A stretch of DNA of 64,000 nucleotides. It comes from Acidimicrobiaceae bacterium. Its GTDB lineage: Bacteria > Actinomycetota > Acidimicrobiia > Acidimicrobiales > Ilumatobacteraceae. The position numbers and the translations under genes were made by a program. The stretch spans positions 62,001 through 126,000 of the forward strand of contig CANFGT010000006.1 in assembly GCA_947446815.1 (NCBI GenBank), written 5' to 3'. The notes under the pieces were generated by a model, which was not told the origin of the DNA, ran no database searches, and was given only the letters and a program-made list of their open reading frames with translations. Positions 1 to 8,779 of this stretch are shown here, one piece after another. The first letter of the stretch is position 1. Each line of letters begins with the position of its first letter.

Positions 1-527
1 CAGACAAAACCTCTGCTCCCATCATCGCTGCTTTCGCTGCAGCACATAACGCGCACCTCACTGCATTGGCCCCGATGGTCACCGCTCATGGTGGTCAGCC
101 ATACAACGAACCTAATGAAAAGCTCATGGTCGCTTACGGTGAACCAGCGTTGGCTCTCATTGCAGAAGGTAAAAAGGCAGTCGATGTTCTCGCACTGACG
201 CTTGCGCTTGAAACACTCGTTGCAGGCACATATCAGTACTTCGTAGCACTTGCGACAGAGCCTGCACTTCGCGCCGAGATGATGCGCTTTGGTGCAAAGT
301 CATCCCGTCGTGCTGCTGTGGCTTCACAGCTCATCGATGGTGGCATCAAGGCTTTTGGTCAACAGTTCGACGATCAAGGAATTCTTATTCCTGGAACCAT
401 CGCAACATTCCCTGCAGCATTCGGCTCTCTGAGCTCCGTGCAGGTTTCACTTGGAGCAGAGAATGAAGTGGGCACCCGCGCCACCATCCTCATGGACACT
501 CCAAGTCTCAACAGCATCATTTACTGA
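1..527 (+). CDS. Ferritin-like domain protein, C-terminal part (5' truncated by window edge)
   Basis: The reading frame is open from the first bases (codons begin at base 3) to a TGA at 525-527, so the true start lies outside the window. The visible part (about 174 residues) is alanine-rich and helical. It carries AHNAHL near its start and repeated E/H-containing helices (ALETLVAGTYQYF, SSRRAAVASQLI), as in the four-helix ferritin-like fold often found in actinobacterial exported proteins. Such proteins may bind a di-iron centre, but no complete ligand set can be confirmed from this fragment, so the biochemical role is unknown. A hairpin followed by T residues ends the gene just before rnpB. 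A TTG at 66 could serve as an internal start, but upstream homology-like sequence argues against it. Confidence 0.6.
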   Translation, partial: DKTSAPIIAAFAAAHNAHLTALAPMVTAHGGQPYNEPNEKLMVAYGEPALALIAEGKKAVDVLALTLALETLVAGTYQYFVALATEPALRAEMMRFGAKSSRRAAVASQLIDGGIKAFGQQFDDQGILIPGTIATFPAAFGSLSSVQVSLGAENEVGTRATILMDTPSLNSIIY

Positions 528-531
528 TCCG

Positions 532-556
532 TACCGCTTCTTCGGTAGCAATTTTT
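532..556 (+). terminator. Probable intrinsic terminator after the ferritin-like gene
   Basis: A short inverted repeat (TACCG at 532-536, CGGTA at 543-547, six-base loop) is followed by a T-rich run at 552-556. It lies five bases after the stop codon and before the rnpB promoter, as expected of a factor-independent terminator. The stem is short, so efficiency may be modest. Confidence 0.5.
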
Positions 557-580
557 CTTATCTTTCTATTCCCACGTCCG

Positions 581-586
581 TACACT
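581..586 (+). promoter_or_regulatory. Candidate -10 element of rnpB
   Basis: TACACT lies eight bases before base 594, where the long P1 helix of RNase P RNA begins. This is the correct distance for a transcription start at the RNA 5' end. No good -35 hexamer is evident. Confidence 0.5.
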
Positions 587-593
587 TGCTAGC

Positions 594-942
<349 letters not shown>

Positions 943-955
943 ACCCCCCACTCTT

Positions 956-1534
956 TTACAGAAGATGTGCCGTCTCGTTGAAGCCCGACAATGCAGGGCC
1001 ACGTGGTCCAGCCGTAATGCGACAGATTGATGCACGATCCAAGTGGCAGCGCCATGTGACTTCGGGTCCAACTCCCAATGCCCACGTAATCGCGCTCTTG
1101 ATTGGCGAGACATGACTCACGACCACGATGTCGGCATCTCTTGCCTCTGCGATTAGTTCCTCGAGTGCCGGACGAACCCGCTGATCAAGTTCTACTAATG
1201 ACTCTCCATTGGGTGGACGAAAGTGTGAGTCATTGCGCCACTGCGACCATTGCGATTGGTCAATGTCGTGCAACGCAACGCCATCCCAGTCGCCGTAGTT
1301 CAATTCAATGAATCGCTCATCGATGTGAACATCGTCAGAGATAGCCGCAGCGGTCTGTCGAGCGCGTTGTAGAGGACTGGAAACCACACGGGCATTCGGA
1401 TAGTGCGAACGGATATGCACTCCGCAACGTATCGCTTGTCCGGTTCCTTCCTGGTCAAGCGGGAGGTCGATATGACCTTGCAAAAGAGCTTGTGCATTCG
1501 CAGTTGTCTGACCGTGACGAAGCAGGATTAACAC
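956..1534 (-). CDS. Histidine phosphatase superfamily protein (phosphoglycerate mutase-like)
   Basis: A 192-residue protein with the catalytic RHG signature at residues 6-8 (RHGQTTAN; His7 would be the phosphorylated residue). A second block, SSPLQRARQTA, and a distal VVSHVSPIKS with the second catalytic His complete the set. This architecture fits small broad-specificity phosphatases or alpha-ribazole/phosphoglycerate-type enzymes; the substrate cannot be read from sequence. Its start overlaps the end of the upstream membrane-protein gene by seven bases, implying co-transcription with it and probably with the PBP gene further upstream. Confidence 0.85.
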   Translation of the reverse strand: MLILLRHGQTTANAQALLQGHIDLPLDQEGTGQAIRCGVHIRSHYPNARVVSSPLQRARQTAAAISDDVHIDERFIELNYGDWDGVALHDIDQSQWSQWRNDSHFRPPNGESLVELDQRVRPALEELIAEARDADIVVVSHVSPIKSAITWALGVGPEVTWRCHLDRASICRITAGPRGPALSGFNETAHLL

Positions 1535-2028
1535 TTCCCTGTCTCCCCCATTGATGGGCCAACAAGTTGACCCGTGCGAAGAAAACGCTCACGTGCTGCG
1601 GGCGAAGACATGTTGTTGGTTTTCCACGTCCACAACAGCATTGCTGCACCGGCAAATTCAAGAATCAGATTCAGACCCCAGCGGTCAAAACTTGGCAATG
1701 GCTTGTCAGCGAATGAGATGCCCGTCAAAGGCCACCAGAAATTTTTTGTGTTGTTAAATGCACCATCAAAAACAAGATGCAAGAACATGCCAATCGGGAG
1801 TGCTAACCAACGACGACGACGCACGGAACCACGTCGCGCAATTGCCATCACTGCCACAAGAACAACAATTGGAGACAGAACTGAATGCATCACCCAGGAT
1901 TGACGAGCAAGCCCATCAATCACATCGGGGATCACCGCACCAAGCGCGAGCACTCGATAATCAAATTGATCATCACGAAAAACAAACCACACAGCAATAA
2001 ATGAGGTACCGATAAACCAGAGAAGCAT
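1528..2028 (-). CDS. Small membrane protein, putative membrane-bound metal-dependent hydrolase (YdjM/DUF457-like)
   Basis: A 166-residue protein with an N-terminal membrane segment, GAVIPDVID near residue 31, MHSVLSP near residue 47 and a further helix containing HLVFDGAFN. The PD...H...H..D arrangement resembles the DUF457/YdjM family of predicted membrane-embedded metal hydrolases, whose substrates are largely unknown. It lies 20 bases after the PBP stop and overlaps the phosphatase start by seven bases. A TAGCCT hexamer at 2036-2041 (reverse strand) seven bases before the ATG could allow separate leaderless expression. The family assignment is moderate; membrane location is clear from hydrophobicity. 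Confidence 0.6.
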   Translation of the reverse strand: MLLWFIGTSFIAVWFVFRDDQFDYRVLALGAVIPDVIDGLARQSWVMHSVLSPIVVLVAVMAIARRGSVRRRRWLALPIGMFLHLVFDGAFNNTKNFWWPLTGISFADKPLPSFDRWGLNLILEFAGAAMLLWTWKTNNMSSPAARERFLRTGQLVGPSMGETGKC

Positions 2029-2048
2029 TGCAGTAAGGCTAGGCAGTC

Positions 2049-4349
2049 TCAGCCTGGGCGCACGGATGCTGGCAAGCCTTTTGCACAGCTGTAAACAAGA
2101 GTTCTCAACGGATCAACACCAACCAATGGCGTTGCAGGGTTTGTATCGGTGGGTGCAATCGTCGTGCCTGGGTCAATCACGCGCACCACTGGCCCCTTAA
2201 ACACCGTCGTCGGCGGAGCTGAAACGGGGATGGTGGATCCAGGCGTTGTGACTGGTGTCGGAATTGTGCTGGTTGTGGTCGTTGGCACCACAGTGGTCAC
2301 GGTGCCCGTTGCGGTGCGCGGCAATTTGCCAGAGATCAACTGTGCAATGCAATCAACACCGGGAAGATACAAACGAACAGGGTTACGTGTTGGCGCCGGC
2401 GGTGCGTCCCAGTCAACATTGGGAAGTCCCGCGTGTGCAGCATCCATAAATGCTTTCCAAATCTTTACGGGATATGTATTACCCGTCACCTTTGCCACAC
2501 CATCTGCGCTGAACTCTGGGATGTTCACCATCGGTGTGTACCCCTTGGGGTCACCCACCCACACTGCTGTTGTTAACTGCTTGGTGAAACCTACGAACCA
2601 AGCATTGGTGTTCTCGTCTTGAGTTCCCGTCTTACCTGCAGATGGGCGCTTGTTGTTGAGCGGCGACCGACGCGCTGTGCCCAAGGTGAGTGTCTTTTTC
2701 AAAATATTTACTTCAGAGTCCGCAACTTCTTTGGTGATCACTTGTTGCGGAGCAGCTTGATGTTGATACAACACGCCGCCGGGGCCTTCCACTTTCTCAA
2801 TGAAGTACGGCTCTTGGTGGATTCCGCCGTTGGCAATTGTTTGTGCACCTGCAGCCATATCAAGTGGGCTGAATTCATTCGCGCCAGTGGAGAAACTTGC
2901 GTATGGCTGAATCTTGTAATTGTCACGCGTTAGGTAACTCGACGATGCCAAGCGATACACCTCATTCACCAATCGATTGAGACCAACAATTTGTGCAAGG
3001 CGCGCGTATGCACAGTTAATTGAGAGATACGTCTGTTCCTCGAGGGGCGCCACTGGGTGGCTCACACCTTTTGTAATTTTGAATGGCTCTGACGGAAGCC
3101 CGGGGTTCGGCAAAGTACACGGCAATGTGCCATCTATGAGATCGCTGGCTTGCACACCGGCTTCCAACGCAGCCGTCAACACAAACATCTTGATGCTCGA
3201 ACCCGTTTGGCGACGACGAAGCGCGAGGTTTACTTCGGTGCGACCAGGTACGAAACCAGGGCCGCCCACGATGGCACGTAACGCTCCGGTTGCCGTGTCA
3301 AGCGAAACCATTGATGACTGAATGCCGGTTTTATTCGCAGGTAAATTCTTCTTTGCTGCAGATTCTGCTTTGGCTTGTGCCTTCGCATCAAGCGTGGTGG
3401 TCACGGTGATGCCACCGCGATACAACATGTTGAAACGTTCTTGGTAGGTGGCACCAAGAATCGTCGACTTGTTTAACAGATAATCGCGCACCATCTCGGT
3501 GAAGTACGTGCGGTTAGTCCCTTGTTGGGGCACTTCGCGCTTTGTTTCTGGCACTTGGAAGCCATCGTCAGCCTGCAGAGCCGCGCCTTCTGGCTTTGTC
3601 ATCATCTTGACTTGTACAAGTCGATCAATCACCTGATTAAAACGGCGCTTCGATGCAACAGGGCGATTGATTGGGTCGTAGGAAGATGGCGCCTGCACAA
3701 GTCCAACAAGAAACGCTGCTTCAGCAACTGAAAGTTCGGCGACCTTCTTGCCGAAGTACACCTCTGCTGCAGCTTGAATTCCGTATGCATTGTTGCCAAA
3801 GAACACAGTGTTGAGATATCGCTCCACGATCAACTTTTTTGGAGTTGTCTTTTCCAACATCACTGCATAGCGCGCTTGCAGAATCTTGTATCGACCGTCG
3901 CGAGGAAGTCCTGCGAGATATTCGTTTTTCACTACTTGTTGTGTGATGGTGGAAGCACCTTGGCGACCACTCGAATACTGAAAGTTCGCCAACGTTGCAC
4001 GCACAAGAGCACGCAGATTCACGCCCTTGTGTTTCTCAAAACCGCTGTCCTCCACTGCGAGCAATGCCGCAACAACGTGTGTGGGCACCTCATCAATAGA
4101 AATGGGCTGACTGTTTTCAAATTCGAAAACACCTACCTGCTGTCCCGCCGAGTCGACCATTTTTGTACGGTTCGAAAGTCCACTGAAGCCTGGCAACTTC
4201 ACCGGTGTTTGGTTGTGCGCATTTGCCATCTTCCAGATTTGTGGTGCTGCACCTGTGATAGCGGCAGTCGTCAGTAGGGCACCAGCAAAGAGAGTGATGG
4301 AAGCTCTAATTGCCCAATTGGCACGATTCGTACGGGGTCTGTCATTCAC
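2049..4349 (-). CDS. Class A penicillin-binding protein (bifunctional transglycosylase/transpeptidase, PonA-like)
   Basis: Polymerises lipid II into glycan strands and cross-links the peptides outside the membrane. The order is: short cytoplasmic tail, one signal-anchor helix (ASITLFAGALLTTAAIT), GT51 glycosyltransferase domain (EDSGF, catalytic Glu; GASTITQQ), then the transpeptidase domain with SxxK (TGSSIKMF), SxN (SIN) and KTG (KTGTQD). A Thr/Pro/Val-rich tail follows, as in actinobacterial PonA-type enzymes. The frame can be extended to 4445, but that would overlap the divergent gene starting at 4428. I place the start at a GTG (4349) preceded by GGTGG, giving 766 residues; GTG at 4361 or ATG at 4412 are alternatives. 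Confidence 0.92.
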   Translation of the reverse strand: MNDRPRTNRANWAIRASITLFAGALLTTAAITGAAPQIWKMANAHNQTPVKLPGFSGLSNRTKMVDSAGQQVGVFEFENSQPISIDEVPTHVVAALLAVEDSGFEKHKGVNLRALVRATLANFQYSSGRQGASTITQQVVKNEYLAGLPRDGRYKILQARYAVMLEKTTPKKLIVERYLNTVFFGNNAYGIQAAAEVYFGKKVAELSVAEAAFLVGLVQAPSSYDPINRPVASKRRFNQVIDRLVQVKMMTKPEGAALQADDGFQVPETKREVPQQGTNRTYFTEMVRDYLLNKSTILGATYQERFNMLYRGGITVTTTLDAKAQAKAESAAKKNLPANKTGIQSSMVSLDTATGALRAIVGGPGFVPGRTEVNLALRRRQTGSSIKMFVLTAALEAGVQASDLIDGTLPCTLPNPGLPSEPFKITKGVSHPVAPLEEQTYLSINCAYARLAQIVGLNRLVNEVYRLASSSYLTRDNYKIQPYASFSTGANEFSPLDMAAGAQTIANGGIHQEPYFIEKVEGPGGVLYQHQAAPQQVITKEVADSEVNILKKTLTLGTARRSPLNNKRPSAGKTGTQDENTNAWFVGFTKQLTTAVWVGDPKGYTPMVNIPEFSADGVAKVTGNTYPVKIWKAFMDAAHAGLPNVDWDAPPAPTRNPVRLYLPGVDCIAQLISGKLPRTATGTVTTVVPTTTTSTIPTPVTTPGSTIPVSAPPTTVFKGPVVRVIDPGTTIAPTDTNPATPLVGVDPLRTLVYSCAKGLPASVRPG

Positions 4350-4415
4350 AACGATTTCCACCGTACTTGCCACCACCCAAAGCCCTGCGTCACCGTGTCC
4401 AGTGCTTCGCATTGG

Positions 4416-4421
4416 TACGGT
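4416..4421 (+). promoter_or_regulatory. Candidate leaderless -10 element
   Basis: TACGGT ends six bases before the ATG at 4428, and there is no Shine-Dalgarno. This spacing would place transcription initiation on the start codon itself. Confidence 0.5.
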
Positions 4422-4427
4422 TGCCCT

Positions 4428-5372
4428 ATGTCGCAATTCCCCCAACGTCCATTCCGTTTCGGTGTCCAGGTCAGCAAAGAAGCAACTGCAAAGGGTTGGG
4501 CTGAATTAGCTCGTCGCTCAGAAGCTGCGGGCTATGACGTGCTGACGATGCCCGATCACTTCACCGACCAGTTGGCACCGATGCCTGCGCTCATGGCAGC
4601 TGCAGCAGCAACCACCACATTGCGCGTCGGCGCACTTGTCTTCGACAATGACTACAAGCACCCACTTATCATGGCCAAGGAACTCGCAACCCTCGACGTG
4701 CTTTCCGATGGTCGCACGGAAATCGGAATGGGTGCAGGCTGGATGATCAGCGACTACGAGCAGGCCGGCATCCCCTATGACTCGCCCAAGGCACGTATTG
4801 ATCGCTTCATCGAGGGCATGGCTGTCATCCGTGGCGCAATGGCCGAAGGTCCGTTCTCTTTTCAGGGTGAGCACTACACGATTACCAATTACGAAGGTCA
4901 TCCAAAGCCTGTGCAAAAGCCACTTCCTCCGGTTCTTATCGGTGGTGGTGGCAAGCGAGTTCTTAGCTATGCCGCCCGCGAAGCCGACATCATCGGTATC
5001 AACGGAACTTTGACGGCTGGCGTTGTTGGGCCAGAAGCACTCTCCACAATGACTGCCGAGTCTGTCGATGAAAAAGTTGCGATTGTGGCTGCTGCTGGCG
5101 CACATCGTTTGAACGACATCGAGATGAACATCCGCACTTTCTTCGTGAAGGTCACTGATGACCGCGCAGCAACTGTCGACGGCATCTCGTCGATGTTCGG
5201 AGTCTCAAAGGAAATGATTGATTCATCTCCATTTGCATTGATCGGCTCTGTTGAAGAATGCATTCAGCAGCTCACTGAGCGCCGTGATCGTTGGGGCTTT
5301 AGCTACACCATCGTCGGTGCAGAAAACATCGATGAATGTGCACCCATCGTGGCAGCACTTCGCGGCAAGTAA
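4428..5372 (+). CDS. Luciferase-like, probably F420-dependent oxidoreductase
   Basis: A 314-residue TIM-barrel protein of the LLM family. The N-terminus (RFGVQVSKEATAKGWAELARRSEAAGYDVL...DHF) and the DGRTEIGMGAGWMISDYEQAG block match actinobacterial F420-dependent oxidoreductases (the MSMEG_2516-like subgroup). These enzymes move hydride between F420H2 and small molecules; the substrate is unknown. The ATG at 4428 is chosen over an earlier in-frame ATG at 4395 because homology begins right after it and a leaderless -10 sits at the right distance. The stop codon abuts the stop of fhs with no base between. Confidence 0.85.
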   Translation: MSQFPQRPFRFGVQVSKEATAKGWAELARRSEAAGYDVLTMPDHFTDQLAPMPALMAAAAATTTLRVGALVFDNDYKHPLIMAKELATLDVLSDGRTEIGMGAGWMISDYEQAGIPYDSPKARIDRFIEGMAVIRGAMAEGPFSFQGEHYTITNYEGHPKPVQKPLPPVLIGGGGKRVLSYAAREADIIGINGTLTAGVVGPEALSTMTAESVDEKVAIVAAAGAHRLNDIEMNIRTFFVKVTDDRAATVDGISSMFGVSKEMIDSSPFALIGSVEECIQQLTERRDRWGFSYTIVGAENIDECAPIVAALRGK

Positions 5373-7070
5373 CTAGAACAAGCCAACGACGCGGCCATCA
5401 GGCCCAATGTCGATACTGAGCGCTGCGGGGTTTGCCCCCAGCCCAGGCATTGTGCGCATATCGCCACAAATCGGATACACAAAGCCTGCGCCGACTGATG
5501 CGCGTACTTCACGCACCGAAAGCGTGTGACCTGTTGGCGCACCCTTCAACGAAGCATCACCGCTAATGCTGAGATGTGTCTTCGCCACACAGATTGGCAA
5601 CACACCGAATCCGTTGGCTTCATGCATCGCTAACTGACGATTCGCCTCTGCGCTGTACTCCACTTTTGCTGCACCATAAATTGTGGTCGCAATCTTTTCA
5701 ATCTTTTCTTTCAATGAAGCGTCATCGGGATACAACAATGCAAAGTTGCTGGGCTCTTGACAGGCTTCGATGACTGCATTCGCAAGATCGACAGCCCCTG
5801 CCCCGCCATCAGAAAAGTGTGTGCACACTGCAACGCGAGCCCCCACAGATTCAGCAATCTCACGAATCACTGCGTGCTCAGATGCAAAATCTCCGGGGAA
5901 TGCGTTGATTGCAACAACTGGCGACACACCATGTGCCTTCACATTCTCAATCTGTTTCACCAAGTTGGCCGCACCAGCACGAACATCGTCAGGATTTTCT
6001 TTCAACATGTCTGGCGGTAGTGGCTTCCCCGCCACCACTTTGAATCGTCCAGAGTGTGCTTTCAGTGCGCGCACTGTCGCAACGAGCACTGCAGCATCGG
6101 GCGCCATTCCGGAGACGCGGCACTTGATGTTGAAGAAACGTTCTGCTCCCATGTCAGCGCCGAAGCCAGCTTCAGTAATGAGATAGTCACACAGATGAAT
6201 ACCCAGCTTGTCGGCAATCACCGATGAGTTCCCCGTTGCGATATTGCCGAAAGGACCGGCATGAATGATTGCAGGCGTGTTTTCTAATGTCTGCATCAGG
6301 TTCGGCTTGACTGCATCCCGCAAGATGACCGCCATGGCACCTGCACAACCAATCTGTTCTGCGGTAACTGCAACATTGTCTTCGGTATACCCCACAACGA
6401 TTCGCCCAAGGCGCGCACGCAAATCATTCGCATCATTTGCCAAAGCGAGGATGGCCATTACCTCAGACGCCGCAGTGATATCGAAACCAGATTGGCGAAC
6501 AACACCATCTTCAGCGCCACCCATACCGATGACCATGTTGCGTAATGCACGATCATTCACATCCAAGACCCGACGCCATGTGATTTTTTTGAGCGAGAGC
6601 CCTAAGGCGTTTCCCTGATGCAAATGGTTGTCCATCATCGCTGCCAATAAGTTGTGCGCAGCCGTCACGGCATGAAAGTCACCCGTGAGATGAAGATTCA
6701 AGTTCTCCATCGGCACTACTTGGCTATATCCGCCACCTGCTGCGCCACCTTTGATGCCAAATGTTGGACCCATCGATGGTTGCCGTAATGCAAGTAATCC
6801 GCGCCGACCTACATGCTTCATTGCTTGGGCAAGACCCACAGAGGTTGTGGTCTTTCCTTCACCCAACGGTGTTGGAGTGATCGCTGTAACAACAACGTAT
6901 TTCCCCTTGGGGCGAGACGAAATGTCGCCGACCGCTTCGAGGTCGATCTTGGCAACGTTGCGGCCGTACATTTCAAGGTGTTCTGGCAAAAGCCCCATCT
7001 GCTCTGCAATTTCTGACAGCGGTGCCAGAGTTGCCGCCTGTGCGATATCGAGGTCCGAAGGAAAAGCCAC
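5373..7070 (-). CDS. fhs: Formate--tetrahydrofolate ligase
   Basis: Catalyses ATP-dependent formation of 10-formyl-THF from formate and THF, feeding one-carbon units to purine and fMet synthesis. It has 565 residues, normal for the family. The nucleotide-binding loop TPTPLGEGKTTT lies near residue 67, followed by the family-typical RQPSMGPTFGIKGGAAGGGYSQ and NLHLTGDFHAVTAAHN blocks. Other family blocks such as MVIGMGG and ITEAGFGADMGAE are intact. The gene is transcribed alone on the minus strand and its 3' end touches the LLM gene. Confidence 0.97.
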   Translation of the reverse strand: MAFPSDLDIAQAATLAPLSEIAEQMGLLPEHLEMYGRNVAKIDLEAVGDISSRPKGKYVVVTAITPTPLGEGKTTTSVGLAQAMKHVGRRGLLALRQPSMGPTFGIKGGAAGGGYSQVVPMENLNLHLTGDFHAVTAAHNLLAAMMDNHLHQGNALGLSLKKITWRRVLDVNDRALRNMVIGMGGAEDGVVRQSGFDITAASEVMAILALANDANDLRARLGRIVVGYTEDNVAVTAEQIGCAGAMAVILRDAVKPNLMQTLENTPAIIHAGPFGNIATGNSSVIADKLGIHLCDYLITEAGFGADMGAERFFNIKCRVSGMAPDAAVLVATVRALKAHSGRFKVVAGKPLPPDMLKENPDDVRAGAANLVKQIENVKAHGVSPVVAINAFPGDFASEHAVIREIAESVGARVAVCTHFSDGGAGAVDLANAVIEACQEPSNFALLYPDDASLKEKIEKIATTIYGAAKVEYSAEANRQLAMHEANGFGVLPICVAKTHLSISGDASLKGAPTGHTLSVREVRASVGAGFVYPICGDMRTMPGLGANPAALSIDIGPDGRVVGLF

Positions 7071-7147
7071 GCTTCAGTTTCACGCATCGTGATGGGTTTG
7101 ACCAAGACGAGCACCGGTGTGACTCATCGTTAGTGTGGAGACACCAC

Positions 7148-7153
7148 AGGAGG
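7148..7153 (+). promoter_or_regulatory. Strong Shine-Dalgarno deciding the start at 7159
   Basis: A perfect AGGAGG lies five bases before the ATG at 7159. An in-frame GTG at 7135 lies upstream of it, so the ribosome site argues for the ATG. Confidence 0.8.
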
Positions 7154-7158
7154 TGTTT

Positions 7159-8382
7159 ATGGGACTATTTCGCACATTGCGCTCAGTGGCCAGTTTTGCG
7201 CGTCCCACTGTTTCGGCTCGCAAACGACGCTTCGACCGGGCCGCCAATATCGACGACCTACGTCTCATCGCCAAGCGGCGACTACCTGGCGGCATCTTTG
7301 ACTACATCGACGGTGGTGCCGAAGATGAAGTGACCCTTCATCGCAATCGCGCGGCGTATCAGAACTATGAATTTGTGCCGCGCATCCTTCGTGATGTCTC
7401 CGGGATTGACACCAGTACCACTTTTCTTGGTCGCCACCTTTCCAGCCCCATCGTGTTCTCTCCCACGGGGTTCACTCGGATCGCACATTCCGATGGCGAG
7501 TTAGCCGTTGCGCGTGTCGCAGCACAACATCAACTTCCTTATTGCTTATCCACACTCTCCACACGCTCCATCGAAGAAGTCGCATCAGTCAGCAATGGTC
7601 CAAAGTGGTTTCAGGTCTATGTGTGGCGCGACCGGGCATTAGTGCACGACATGTTGCAACGCGCCGAAGCGCATGGATACGAAGCGATCATGCTGACTGT
7701 CGATACCGCGGTCCTCGGACGACGCGAGCGCGATGTGCGTCGAGGCTTCACGCTTCCGCCAAAATTGGGACCCGGCACACTTGTAGACGGGATCACACAC
7801 CCCGCATGGACGTGGGACTTCGTGCGACATGACCCCATCACCTTCGCCAACATCAGCGGTGCGGCTGGACGCGCAATTGGCACAGCAGTCACATTGTCAG
7901 ATTTCATCTCCGAGCAGTTCGACCCCGCATTGTCCTGGGATGACATCGAATGGTTCCGTGAGCGTTGGAAGGGTCCCATCATTTTGAAAGGCGTGCAATC
8001 AGTAGAGGATGCTGTCTTGGCACAACAACACGGCATTGATGCGATTGCACTTTCCAATCATGGTGGACGACAACTTGATGGTGCGCCAGCCCCGCTTGAT
8101 CTCATTGCACCTGTCGCTCAGGCAACAAATGGAGTACTGCCAATCATCTGTGATGGTGGCGTGCGTCGTGGCGGCGACATCCTGAAAGCTCTCGCCCATG
8201 GTGCATCGGTATGCACCATGGGCCGCTCGTATTTGTATGGACTTGGTGCCGCTGGTGAAGCTGGTGTCGAAAAGTCCTTCACAATGTTGCAGTCAGAACT
8301 TGTTCGCGCCATGGCTCTCACTGGCGTTCGGTCCATGGCTGAAGTCAGCCCATCGCTAGTTCGCACGCTTCCTCGAACATGA
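7159..8382 (+). CDS. FMN-dependent alpha-hydroxy-acid oxidase/dehydrogenase (LldD-like)
   Basis: A 407-residue flavoprotein that oxidises a 2-hydroxy acid, such as L-lactate, to the 2-oxo acid. Visible landmarks are the N-terminal IDDLRLIAKRRLPGGIFDYIDGGAEDE, the FMN-site blocks SPTGF and STLSTRSIEEV, WFQVYVWRD, LTVDTAVLGRRERD, the catalytic-base region LSNHGGRQLDGAPAPLD and the phosphate-binding DGGVRRGGDI. These fit mycobacterial LldD2-type lactate dehydrogenase best; glycolate or mandelate oxidase activity cannot be excluded. It overlaps the next gene by four bases (ATGA) and heads a plus-strand oxidoreductase cassette reaching to 10782. Confidence 0.9.
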   Translation: MGLFRTLRSVASFARPTVSARKRRFDRAANIDDLRLIAKRRLPGGIFDYIDGGAEDEVTLHRNRAAYQNYEFVPRILRDVSGIDTSTTFLGRHLSSPIVFSPTGFTRIAHSDGELAVARVAAQHQLPYCLSTLSTRSIEEVASVSNGPKWFQVYVWRDRALVHDMLQRAEAHGYEAIMLTVDTAVLGRRERDVRRGFTLPPKLGPGTLVDGITHPAWTWDFVRHDPITFANISGAAGRAIGTAVTLSDFISEQFDPALSWDDIEWFRERWKGPIILKGVQSVEDAVLAQQHGIDAIALSNHGGRQLDGAPAPLDLIAPVAQATNGVLPIICDGGVRRGGDILKALAHGASVCTMGRSYLYGLGAAGEAGVEKSFTMLQSELVRAMALTGVRSMAEVSPSLVRTLPRT

Positions 8383-8759
8383 ATTACTCATACGTCCAAG
8401 GCGAACGACGTCCCGTCGAAGTTTTGATATTTCAGATGGATCCCGCCGTGGTGAATGAATTCATCCAAGTCGACCATGATGTCTGGACGTTGAGAGAAGC
8501 ATTAATGCCAGGTCTCAGCAGAATCCCCTTCCTTTCGAAGGAGGTGTGGCTGGACGATTCAAAACCAGGAGAAGTCACGTTGGTGTTTGTGTGGGATACC
8601 CAACAAGAGTGGGACTTGGTTGGCGAGACCACTTTCCAGCAAGAACTTCAAAACCTCTTTGATTCACGGTTCCCGCACCCCGTTCAACTAGTACGAGCAC
8701 TTCATGAAGAATCCCAGATGGGAATTCATCGCGTGACCCGTTTCGAACGAATCGACTGA
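8379..8759 (+). CDS. Small YdhR-like protein of the TIGR03792 type (function unknown)
   Basis: A 126-residue protein translationally coupled to the alpha-hydroxy-acid oxidase through an ATGA overlap. The core VEVLIFQM...FIQVDHDVWT...FLSKEVWLD...EVTLVFVWDTQQEWDLV matches the pattern of a family first described in cyanobacteria (TIGR03792) with a dimeric alpha/beta-barrel fold. No function is established for the family. The coupling suggests a role together with the flavoprotein, for example as an accessory monooxygenase-like or antioxidant subunit; that is inference only. Confidence 0.65.
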   Translation: MNYSYVQGERRPVEVLIFQMDPAVVNEFIQVDHDVWTLREALMPGLSRIPFLSKEVWLDDSKPGEVTLVFVWDTQQEWDLVGETTFQQELQNLFDSRFPHPVQLVRALHEESQMGIHRVTRFERID

Positions 8760-8767
8760 CTCTTCAC

Positions 8768-8773
8768 TAACCT
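8768..8773 (+). promoter_or_regulatory. Candidate leaderless -10 element
   Basis: TAACCT ends six bases before the ATG at 8780, and no Shine-Dalgarno is present. It may give the aldo/keto reductase its own promoter within the cassette. Confidence 0.45.
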
Positions 8774-8779
8774 CGCACT

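Noticed and set aside
7159-8382. Pre-mycofactocin synthase (MftD)
   Set aside because: Sequence blocks match LldD2-type lactate dehydrogenase more closely, and there is no mftA, mftB or mftC nearby.
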